A stretch of 64,000 bases of DNA from the NCBI GenBank assembly GCA_001898145.1, contig MKSR01000048.1, positions 1 through 64,000 on the forward strand, given 5' to 3'. The position numbers and the translations under genes are program-made. This stretch comes from Dyadobacter sp. 50-39 (GTDB taxonomy: Bacteria; Bacteroidota; Bacteroidia; Cytophagales; Spirosomataceae). The notes below the pieces were generated by a model. The model made no database searches and was not told where the DNA came from. It saw nothing but the letters and a program-made list of their open reading frames with translations. This document shows positions 6,194-13,360 of this stretch, piece by piece (the first letter of the stretch is position 1; every line of letters starts with the position of its first letter).

Positions 6194-7723
6194 GTGAAAT
6201 TTTTCAGGTTCATTCATCAGAGGCAATACGCTCTTGTTGGAGTCATTGCGATGTTAGTGTCTTGCGACAAGTATTCTGGGGAAATAGATAAAGCGTTGAA
6301 TACAGCGGGTCGTAATCGAGGCCAATTAGAAACCGTTCTGAACCACTACAAGAGCATAAGAGATACGCTCGGATACAAATCGGCCGTGTTTTTGGTAAAG
6401 AATATGCCAGGATTGGGAGTGAGGGATTCCACTTATGGAGAATTTGTTCCCGATGTCGAGACAATTTCAGCCAGCTATTTGATCTCAAATATTGATCTTG
6501 CTTTACAGAGTGCTCGCAGCAATATCTTGGAGGGGCAACTGAGCTTTAAGGACTTTTGCGAATACGTTTTACCTTATCGTCTATCCCAAGAGAGTTTGAT
6601 CAACTGGAGAAGAAGCTGTCTTCGTGAATTCAGTGTAATTTCCAAACCTGGAGACGCCCATTCCACGTATAGGATTCTTTACAGCGTCAACGACAGTCTC
6701 CGGAAAGCATTTAAATTCTCATATACCGCTCCTCCTGCTCAAATTCAGAACTGGCAAGAGCTTAACGCAAAAAGGCAAGGAGATTGTTGGGTTATGTCGA
6801 GTACTGCTATTTATCCGCTTCGTGCGATAGGCATCCCTGTCTCAATCGACTTTGTTCCCACTTGGGGTAATGTTAATGGAGGAAGCCATGCTTGGAACGT
6901 AGTGATCAATCAGGATGGGTCCTCGAATCCATTTATGGGTTGTGAAAGTACGTCATCTGGATACGGTCCGTTCAACATCTACAATTTTCAGAGAAAGCCT
7001 CCCAAAGTATTTAGACGAACATTCAGTGCTGGTATTGCAACTGAATTTCTTAAAAATCGGGATCGGATGACTTTTCCGCCCGACCTCCGAATTGAGCGAT
7101 CAATAGATGTAACCAATCAATATGTCACAACGGCTGATTTAACGGTTCAGAATTCACGCCTAAGAGGTGAAAACCATGCATTTGTAAGTGTGTATTCAAA
7201 CGGAACTTGGAAACCTGTCTTTTGGACTAAGGTTAATGGAGAACAAGCTGTCTTTAAAGATATGGCTACCGGCGTTCTATATATGATCTGTGTTTATGTA
7301 GATGGTCAGCTCCTGCATGTTGGCTCCCCTTTATATATAGATGACACAACCAAATCAGTGATTGAACTAAAGACAGATTTGAAAAATCCAGCTCAGGAGA
7401 CAATCATCGCTCACTACTTGCAGTCTAAAGAGCTCGACGAGCAGCTCGTATATAATATGCCCGTCAGCGGTCAGGCATTTTATGATACGATGGATAGTGT
7501 CAAAGCAAACCGCCTCAGAAGCAGACCAAAAGTAACTGAAAGCTATGCTCTGTTTTATTATCAGGAAGGCTGGAGGTTTCACTCCTCAGTCACCAAAAAG
7601 TCAGCAAAGCCTGTTGTATTTGAATCTGTTCCAGCTAGTACAATATATAAAATCCTGTCAGGAAATTCCGGTGGCCATGAGCGCATATTCAGCTATGAGC
7701 ATGGAAAACAAATTTGGTGGTAA
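6194..7723 (+). CDS. Transglutaminase-like lipoprotein
   Basis: The 509-residue product uses a GTG start that preserves a lipoprotein signal peptide ending MLVSC (Cys24). A transglutaminase-like core lies at about residues 150-260. RQGDCWVMSSTAIYPLRAIG supplies the nucleophile-type Cys and GGSHAWNVV supplies the His. The C-terminal half (about 290-500) looks like beta-sandwich domains (YVTTADLTVQNSRLRGENHAF). Such proteins occur widely as surface lipoproteins of Bacteroidota, and their activity may be peptidase-like rather than crosslinking. It ends the AT-rich group that starts at 3312. Confidence 0.7.
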   Translation: MKFFRFIHQRQYALVGVIAMLVSCDKYSGEIDKALNTAGRNRGQLETVLNHYKSIRDTLGYKSAVFLVKNMPGLGVRDSTYGEFVPDVETISASYLISNIDLALQSARSNILEGQLSFKDFCEYVLPYRLSQESLINWRRSCLREFSVISKPGDAHSTYRILYSVNDSLRKAFKFSYTAPPAQIQNWQELNAKRQGDCWVMSSTAIYPLRAIGIPVSIDFVPTWGNVNGGSHAWNVVINQDGSSNPFMGCESTSSGYGPFNIYNFQRKPPKVFRRTFSAGIATEFLKNRDRMTFPPDLRIERSIDVTNQYVTTADLTVQNSRLRGENHAFVSVYSNGTWKPVFWTKVNGEQAVFKDMATGVLYMICVYVDGQLLHVGSPLYIDDTTKSVIELKTDLKNPAQETIIAHYLQSKELDEQLVYNMPVSGQAFYDTMDSVKANRLRSRPKVTESYALFYYQEGWRFHSSVTKKSAKPVVFESVPASTIYKILSGNSGGHERIFSYEHGKQIWW

Positions 7724-8532
7724 AGATTTTTGTATTATCTACGATCGCTCACAACATTCGCAGCTCTTGAAGGCGTTACTGATCCTCAGAAAGTTATGTT
7801 TGGACAGTTTATTTAAGCTGGAAAGTCGCTAGTAAATGATCACTTCTCTCAATCCTCGTCACAGCTCCGGGGAATGTGGGAAATGAAGCGATGCAAATTC
7901 AGACGTATTGTTGCCTCCGAAAGTCCAAAGGCGGAAGCAAAAAAAATGAGCTCTCCCAGAAGCAGATCCGCAGCAGGTCGACTAATGCCAGAAGATGCCG
8001 AATCACCGGATCTACATTACATACCACAAGACCTATGGGTAACAGAGTTGATAAAAAGCAAGACATAGTTTGCCCTGAATTTTCCCGACTGCAAGATTCG
8101 GCGGGACTATCGAACCAATACATTTATAGTTTCTATAACAATCAATCACCATCATCTGATGGTTTTGAGCACTATCCCCCGTTGTCGTGGTCCGCGATTT
8201 TTTGGCTATTGATGAAAGCGTTGACACTCCGCCGGGTGAATTCATCACAAAATTTAATACCACCTGCCCTTGAGCTAGCCGGTACCAACAAGAACTATCG
8301 ATTTAGCCTTGCCTCTTCAACTGCAAATTTGCGTACATTCTGGAAGTATCCTATGATCACATTGTACGGCTCCAGCACCGTTCCCATAGTACCTGAAGAT
8401 AATCCTTTTAAAACGTCATAGAAATTTGTAAATTTGAAGTATCAATCGCTTGTCATTCAAATTAGGTGAGCTATTCGAGAGCAGGCAAATACAAACTTTT
8501 CAAGCTACTCACAATCAGCACATTGCAAAAGA
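7724..8532. other. 809-bp stretch without a supportable gene
   Basis: Several frames are open for 60-180 codons. The longest is 7876-8421 on the plus strand, Ser/Arg-rich, with no signal peptide, motif or family that I can name. I treat these as chance frames or decayed coding DNA. The stretch lies between the accessory genes and the tRNA-Ser-like repeats. Confidence 0.4.
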
Positions 8533-8553
8533 GTTCGAATCTCATCCTCTCTG
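8533..8553 (+). repeat. 3' end fragment of a tRNA-Ser, attachment-site relic
   Basis: GTTCGAATCTCATCCTCTCTG equals the T-loop and 3' acceptor strand of the three tRNA-like units that follow, but the bases upstream do not continue into a tRNA body. A lone tRNA 3' end next to fuller copies is what integrase-mediated insertion at a tRNA gene leaves behind. Confidence 0.6.
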
Positions 8554-8559
8554 CGAAAT

Positions 8560-8591
8560 GCCGGTTTTCTTTATGAAAACTGGCTTTTTTT
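8560..8591 (+). terminator. Rho-independent terminator, first of three copies
   Basis: GCCGGTTTTC and GAAAACTGGC form a 10-bp stem with one G-U pair and a 5-base loop, followed by seven T. The same hairpin recurs at 8694-8725 and 8827-8858, each behind a tRNA 3' end. Confidence 0.75.
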
Positions 8592-8593
8592 AT

Positions 8594-8687
8594 GCCCGAG
8601 TGGTTGAGGGGGCTACCCTGAAAAAGGTAGTATGTGGGTAACTGCATCGTGAGCGGCCGCCGCGCGGTTCGAATCTCTTCCTCTCTG
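8594..8687 (+). pseudogene. tRNA-Ser-like unit 1, defective
   Basis: The D-arm (GCCCGAGTGGTTGAGGGG), the anticodon stem (CTACC/GGTAG), a long variable arm and TTCGAAT are present. The anticodon loop is CTGAAAAA, 8 bases, so the anticodon is unclear. The 5' acceptor strand is missing because the unit starts directly after the T tract of the preceding terminator. A 14-base GC-only insertion splits the T-arm between GTGAG and TTCGAAT. Confidence 0.65.
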
Positions 8688-8693
8688 CGAAAT

Positions 8694-8725
8694 GCCGGTT
8701 TTCTTTATGAAAACTGGCTTTTTTT
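8694..8725 (+). terminator. Rho-independent terminator, second copy
   Basis: This is the same 10-bp stem and T tract as at 8560-8591. It follows tRNA-like unit 1 and abuts unit 2. Confidence 0.7.
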
Positions 8726-8727
8726 AT

Positions 8728-8820
8728 GCCCGAGTGGTTGAAGGGGCTACCCCGGAAAGGTAGTATGTGGGTAAATGCATCGTGAGCGGCCGCCGCGCGG
8801 TTCGAATCTCATCCTCTCTG
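8728..8820 (+). pseudogene. tRNA-Ser(GGA)-like unit 2, defective
   Basis: The anticodon arm is CTACC-CCGGAAA-GGTAG, which would read GGA, but the universally conserved U33 position is C. As in unit 1, the 5' acceptor strand is absent and the T-arm carries the 14-base GC insertion. Confidence 0.65.
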
Positions 8821-8826
8821 CGAAAT

Positions 8827-8858
8827 GCCGGTTTTCTTTATGAAAACTGGCTTTTTTT
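8827..8858 (+). terminator. Rho-independent terminator, third copy
   Basis: This is the same hairpin and T tract as the two upstream copies. It follows tRNA-like unit 2 and abuts unit 3. Confidence 0.7.
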
Positions 8859-8860
8859 AT

Positions 8861-8953
8861 GCCCGAGTGGTTGAAGGGGCTACCCTGGAAAGGTAGTATG
8901 TGGGTAACTGCATCGTGAGCGGCCGCCGCGCGGTTCGATTCTCTTCCTCTCTG
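8861..8953 (+). pseudogene. tRNA-Ser(GGA)-like unit 3, defective
   Basis: The anticodon arm CTACC-CTGGAAA-GGTAG is a perfect serine GGA arm and the variable arm (ATGTGG/CTGCAT) can pair. The upstream bases (CTTTTTTAT) do not pair with the 3' acceptor CCTCTCTG, and the T-arm holds the same GC insertion, so normal processing and charging look unlikely. It is the closest of the three to a real tRNA. Confidence 0.6.
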
Positions 8954-8964
8954 GATACAAGAGT

Positions 8965-9001
8965 AATAAAGCCTCTAAATGAATCATTTAAAGGCTTTAT
9001 T
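8965..9001 (-). terminator. Hairpin downstream of nhaA
   Basis: Arms AATAAAGCCTCTAAAT and ATTTAAAGGCTTTATT form a 16-bp stem with one mismatch and a 5-base loop (GAATC), one base beyond the nhaA stop codon. It probably ends the nhaA transcript. Confidence 0.6.
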
Positions 9002-9002
9002 G

Positions 9003-10319
9003 TTAAACATTAGTCGGTTTGGAAGTTGCACGCAGGTAAATGATTCCTACTGAGCCTGAAATAATGGATGCAAGCAGGATTCCGTATTTAGCCGCGTCGA
9101 TATGGATCTCGTCTGCAAATGCCAGGTTCGTCACAAAAAGCGACATGGTAAAACCAACCCCGGCCAGTAGTGCCACGCCAAAAATATGCTTCCAGTTGAC
9201 CAGCCGCGGCAGTTCGGCAACGCCCAGCCTGACCATTAGCCAAGTAAATCCGAACACCCCCGCCAGCTTGCCGATCACCAGTCCGAACATTACCCCAAAA
9301 CTCACCGGGTTAATCAGCGCGGTAAAAAAGTCGCTTCCAATGTGCATACCGGAATTGGCGATCGCAAATAATGGCATGATCAGGAAAGCCACCCACGGAT
9401 GCAGCGCATATTCAATCTTTTGCAACGGTGTTTGTGCATCAATGCTGATCCTTTTTATTTCTTCGATAATGTGGTGCTGGTCAGAGGTCATCAGTGGCCC
9501 ATGCAGCGGAATGGCCGCTTCGAAGGCTTTGGATTGCTTATGGATTTGCTCGATATATTCAACTTCATTAATCTTCGTGCGCGCTGGGATGGTAAACGCC
9601 ACCAGTACGCCGGCTATGGTCGCATGCACGCCCGAAAACAGGAAACAAGCCCACACTACGATGCCCAGCAACAGAAAAAACAGCGTGCTCCGTATTCCCA
9701 GCAAGTTGCCCCCCACGAGCAATACCAGGAATCCAAACCCGAACATGAGATAGCCAAAATCAATATGAGCCGTGTAGAAAAATGCGATGACCAACACCGC
9801 GCCCAGGTCATCAGCCACTGCCAGTGCAGACAAAAAAACCTTTACCGAAGGCGGAATATGCTTGCCCGAAAGCGATAGCAGGCCCAATGCAAACGCGATA
9901 TCCGTCGCCATCGGGATTCCCCACCCGCCGGCGGATTCCGTTTCGTAATTGAATGCGAAATAAATGGCTGCCGGCACCAGCATTCCGCCCAGCGCGGCTA
10001 CCATGGGCAATGCTGCCTTTTTTACGCTCGACAATTCCCCGGCCATAAACTCCCGTTTCAGTTCCAGCCCGATGACGAAAAAGAAAACTGCCATCAGCCC
10101 GTCATTGATCCATATATGGAGCGGGTGATCGAACATGCTTCCGTTAAAACCGACGGAAAGACTTGTCTCCCAGACATGGTGATACGATTCACCCAGCGGC
10201 GAATTAACCCAGATCAGCGCTGCAACGACGCAGAGAAACAGTACAATGCCACTGGTATACTCCTGGTGAATGAATTTGCTGACAGGTTGAATGACGCGAT
10301 CAATCGGGGTCTTAGCCAT
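9003..10319 (-). CDS. nhaA: Na+/H+ antiporter NhaA
   Basis: This 438-residue integral membrane protein has about 12 hydrophobic segments. NhaA hallmarks are present: FFFVIGLELKREFMAGELS near residue 80, ATDIAFALG with Asp140, and ADDLGA with Asp170-Asp171. The last three correspond to the ion-binding aspartates 133, 163 and 164 of the E. coli protein. It exchanges Na+ or Li+ for protons across the inner membrane for pH and salt homeostasis. A charged loop at about 240-300 is longer than in E. coli. It is transcribed alone and diverges from the AGCS symporter gene. Confidence 0.95.
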   Translation of the reverse strand: MAKTPIDRVIQPVSKFIHQEYTSGIVLFLCVVAALIWVNSPLGESYHHVWETSLSVGFNGSMFDHPLHIWINDGLMAVFFFVIGLELKREFMAGELSSVKKAALPMVAALGGMLVPAAIYFAFNYETESAGGWGIPMATDIAFALGLLSLSGKHIPPSVKVFLSALAVADDLGAVLVIAFFYTAHIDFGYLMFGFGFLVLLVGGNLLGIRSTLFFLLLGIVVWACFLFSGVHATIAGVLVAFTIPARTKINEVEYIEQIHKQSKAFEAAIPLHGPLMTSDQHHIIEEIKRISIDAQTPLQKIEYALHPWVAFLIMPLFAIANSGMHIGSDFFTALINPVSFGVMFGLVIGKLAGVFGFTWLMVRLGVAELPRLVNWKHIFGVALLAGVGFTMSLFVTNLAFADEIHIDAAKYGILLASIISGSVGIIYLRATSKPTNV

Positions 10320-10474
10320 GATGATAAAGGTGAGCGAAATGTTGTTTTGGGCAAATATAGGCCTAAAAGCCTTTTACCGAAGAAGAAATTTATCTCTCCT
10401 GATTTGATATAATTTCGCTTTATTTGGCATTTCACCCAACAAAATTTCTCCCTATACCATTTAAAGCCAATAAA

Positions 10475-11896
10475 ATGGAGCAAATAGTCAATTTTATCAA
10501 TGATCTCATTTGGAGTAAAGCATTAATCGGACTCTGCCTTGCGACCGGGATTTATTTTTCGTTTGTAACTCGGTTTCTGCAAGTGAGGTATATTAAAGAT
10601 ATGGTGACCTTGCTTTTCGGAGGAAAATCGTCAGCCCAGGGAGTGTCCTCATTTCAGGCGTTCGCCATTGCAATCTCTGGTCGCGTCGGAACGGGTAACA
10701 TTGCCGGTGTTGCTACGGCGATCGCGATGGGCGGGCCGGGCGCCGTATTCTGGATGTGGGCCATCGCGTTTCTGGGCGCGGCCTCGGCCTATGTGGAAGC
10801 GGCTTTGGGACAGATCTACAAAACCGTACAGGACGGTCAGTACCGCGGCGGACCGGCATATTACATTGAAAAAGGTTTGGGCATGAAATGGTATGCCAAT
10901 CTTTTTGCATTTGCTACCATACTCAGCACGGCGCTTTTTCTGCCTGGCGTGCAAAGTAACAGCATTGCTACCAGCTCGCTTACTGCGTTTGACATCCCTG
11001 TCGAAGTCACCGGTGGCTTTGTAACGGTTTTGTTGGGGCTGATCATTTTCGGCGGCGTTAAACGCATTGGCAAAGTGGCGGAATTCGTGGTTCCGTTTAT
11101 GGCCGGAGCTTATATCCTGATGGCCCTGATCGTAATCGGATTAAACATTACCGAAGTACCTGCCGTATTTGCGTTAATATTTCGCAGCGCATTTGATCTG
11201 GAACCAGCCTTCGGTGGCATTTTCGGGATGGCGGTCCTTTGGGGTGTAAAGCGCGGCGTTTATTCCAATGAAGCCGGACAGGGTACCGCTCCGCACGCGG
11301 CGGCAGCAGCTGAAACAAGCCATCCGGCCAAACAAGGACTGGTTCAGGCATTCTCTGTGTATGTCGATACGCTTTTCGTATGCACCGCTACTGCTTTAAT
11401 GATCCTTTTTACCGGCCAATACAATGTCTCCAACCCCGCTGGCGGCTTTCTTGTAGAGCATATTCCAGGAGCGGCAATGGGTGCCGAGTTTACGCAATCG
11501 GCTATTAACGTTCATTTTCCTTCGCTGGGCAGCGGTTTTGTAGCGGTTGCGCTCTTGTTCTTTGCATTTACCACGGTTATGGCTTATTACTACATTGCCG
11601 AAACCAATCTGAGCTATCTGCTTGGCAACAAAACCAGCAAAGCGGCTCTCTGGGGTTTGCGTATCCTAATCATGGCGGCGACGTTTTACGGTTCGGTCAA
11701 AACTGCCGCGCTCGCCTGGACGATCGGCGATATCGGCGTTGGGTTGATGGCCTGGCTCAACATCGTTGCCATTATTCTATTAAGAAAACCTGCACTGGAC
11801 ACTCTAAAGGACTATCAGAAGCAGAAAGATGCGGGCAAAGACCCGGTATTCCGGCCGGAAGAACTTGGCATTAAAGGGACGGAGGAATGGAGTTAA
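10475..11896 (+). CDS. AGCS-family sodium:alanine/glycine symporter
   Basis: The 473-residue product has about 11 transmembrane segments. Family motifs are clear: FQAFAIAISGRVGTGNIAGV near residue 70, GGPGAVFWMW, GGPAYYIEKGLGMKW, and GVKRGVYSNEAGQGTAPHAA near 275. It should import alanine or glycine with Na+. I chose the ATG at 10475 because it gives the usual N-terminus (MEQIVNFINDLIW); an in-frame TTG at 10424 would add 17 untypical residues. The neighbouring NhaA could recycle the sodium, but this is only a guess from proximity. Confidence 0.92.
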   Translation: MEQIVNFINDLIWSKALIGLCLATGIYFSFVTRFLQVRYIKDMVTLLFGGKSSAQGVSSFQAFAIAISGRVGTGNIAGVATAIAMGGPGAVFWMWAIAFLGAASAYVEAALGQIYKTVQDGQYRGGPAYYIEKGLGMKWYANLFAFATILSTALFLPGVQSNSIATSSLTAFDIPVEVTGGFVTVLLGLIIFGGVKRIGKVAEFVVPFMAGAYILMALIVIGLNITEVPAVFALIFRSAFDLEPAFGGIFGMAVLWGVKRGVYSNEAGQGTAPHAAAAAETSHPAKQGLVQAFSVYVDTLFVCTATALMILFTGQYNVSNPAGGFLVEHIPGAAMGAEFTQSAINVHFPSLGSGFVAVALLFFAFTTVMAYYYIAETNLSYLLGNKTSKAALWGLRILIMAATFYGSVKTAALAWTIGDIGVGLMAWLNIVAIILLRKPALDTLKDYQKQKDAGKDPVFRPEELGIKGTEEWS

Positions 11897-11941
11897 ACTA
11901 AGCTGAGAATCCACAAACATAACCGCCCATTAAATCACCCC

Positions 11942-13297
11942 TCACCCGATTTTCGCAAAAAGATCGTTCAGCGACTCGCTCATGGACGGGTGCGTGTAGA
12001 TGGTGTCGCGCAGCACGGTGTAGTCGAGCCCGGCGTGCATGGCTAGCTGCACCAGGTTGATGAGCTCGCTCGAATCGGAGCAGAGCAATGTACATCCCAG
12101 GATCAGGTTGGTATCCGCATCTACTACTGCTTTAAAAATTCCTTCCGGCCGGTTCAGAAGCTGCGCCCGCGTGCTCGACGATGCCGGCAGGGTGGCCACT
12201 TTTATCCGGTAGCCCTGCCGGATCGCTTCATGTTCCCGCAGTCCCACGTGCGATAAAGGAGGGGTAATGAACAATGCGCCGGAAACCCGCTTTCTGTCGG
12301 CGGTGCTGTGCGGCTTAAAGTCAAATAACTGACTTCTGATGATCCGGAAATCATCGAGCGAAATGTAGGTAAACTGCGGGCCGCCGTTGACATCGCCGAT
12401 CGCCCAGATATTGGTGGTGGTAGTTCGAAGCTGTTCGTCGACCCGGATGTAGCCTTTATCATCCCGCTGCACGCCCGCCGCTTCCAGATTGAGGTCTTCC
12501 GTATTGGGCTGTCGTCCCGTGGCTACCAGTATGGCCGATGCGCTCGCTTCCATCCGCATTCCCGCCTGACGGTAAACGACGGTATCTGCGTCCTGGCCGG
12601 GCTCTATTTCATCCACGGCCACGCCCAGCTCAATTTTAATTCCCCTGGCAGTCAGGATTGCATGCACGGCATCCGCAATATCCCGGTCCTCGTCGGGTAA
12701 AAACGTAGCCGACCGGCTTAGCAGCGTCACTTCCGAGCCAAATTGTGCATACATACCGGCAAATTCCAATGCAATGTAACCGGCCCCGATGACCACAAGC
12801 CGCCCGGGCAAATCGGTTTGCTCGATCAGCGCCGTACTGGTAAAAACACGCCGGCTCTCGGATAAGCCGGGAATGGAGGGAACAACCGGCCTGGCACCGG
12901 TATTGATCACAATGCGGTCGGCCTGGATCTGCACCTCTTCACCGGACCCTGCCAAGCGTACGGCCACGGTGTTTGCCGATACAAACCAAGCATCTCCGGT
13001 GATAACGGCAGCATTCCCGAATTGATCGATCATCTCGAAATTCCGCTTGCGCAGCGACTCCACCAAACGGTTCTTTTCAGCAATCGCCCTGGCATACGGC
13101 ACATGACTTTCAGCACTGTGGATCAGCGACTTGGTGGGAATACAGGCGATATTGATACAAGTACCGCCGTACATCAGGGGCGACCGTTCGATCACCGCCA
13201 CTTGCCAGCCTTGCTTAGCCATAAAGGCAGCCAGTGTCTTGCCGCCTTTCCCGAACCCGATAATCAGGGCGTCATATTTCTTTTGAATGAAGTTCAT
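11942..13297 (-). CDS. RclA-like pyridine nucleotide-disulfide oxidoreductase
   Basis: This 451-residue class I flavoprotein disulfide reductase has an FAD-binding motif GFGKGG at the N-terminus. The redox pair is in GGTCINIACIPTKSLIHSAE (Cys47, Cys52). An NAD(P)-binding VVIGAGYIALEFAGMY lies near residue 170. The C-terminal dimerisation domain carries THPSMSESL with the catalytic-type His. The CINxxCIPTK form and the overall length fit the RclA/MerA-like group rather than lipoamide dehydrogenase. The likely role is NAD(P)H-dependent metal or reactive-chlorine stress defence. There is no mercury operon nearby. Confidence 0.88.
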   Translation of the reverse strand: MNFIQKKYDALIIGFGKGGKTLAAFMAKQGWQVAVIERSPLMYGGTCINIACIPTKSLIHSAESHVPYARAIAEKNRLVESLRKRNFEMIDQFGNAAVITGDAWFVSANTVAVRLAGSGEEVQIQADRIVINTGARPVVPSIPGLSESRRVFTSTALIEQTDLPGRLVVIGAGYIALEFAGMYAQFGSEVTLLSRSATFLPDEDRDIADAVHAILTARGIKIELGVAVDEIEPGQDADTVVYRQAGMRMEASASAILVATGRQPNTEDLNLEAAGVQRDDKGYIRVDEQLRTTTTNIWAIGDVNGGPQFTYISLDDFRIIRSQLFDFKPHSTADRKRVSGALFITPPLSHVGLREHEAIRQGYRIKVATLPASSSTRAQLLNRPEGIFKAVVDADTNLILGCTLLCSDSSELINLVQLAMHAGLDYTVLRDTIYTHPSMSESLNDLFAKIG

Positions 13298-13360
13298 GAT
13301 AAAAAAAACTGCCTGCCTGGTAGCGGGCGTCTAAGTGAATTCGTTTACCCATTACATTCA

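Larger units (their letters stand above)
8594..8953 (+). repeat. Tandem array of three 133-134 bp tRNA-Ser-like/terminator units
   Basis: Units begin at 8594, 8728 and 8861, giving periods of 134 and 133 bp. Each has a tRNA-Ser-like body and 3' end, and the first two are each followed by the same terminator hairpin. The copies differ at only a few bases. The third ends in CTCTCTGG and runs into different DNA without the terminator. The array with its leading 3' fragment marks the boundary between the AT-rich accessory region and GC-richer core genes. Confidence 0.8.

Noticed and set aside
7876-8421. A 181-codon plus-strand frame
   Set aside because: It lacks a plausible domain, signal peptide or start context, and is rich in Ser/Arg in a manner typical of chance frames. 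It is kept only as part of a gene-poor stretch.
8533-8953. A CRISPR array or functional tRNA operon
   Set aside because: The repeat unit is 133-134 bp with no unique spacers. Each unit is a tRNA-Ser-like body and 3' end, usually with a terminator. None has a pairing 5' acceptor strand, and the T-arm is interrupted.
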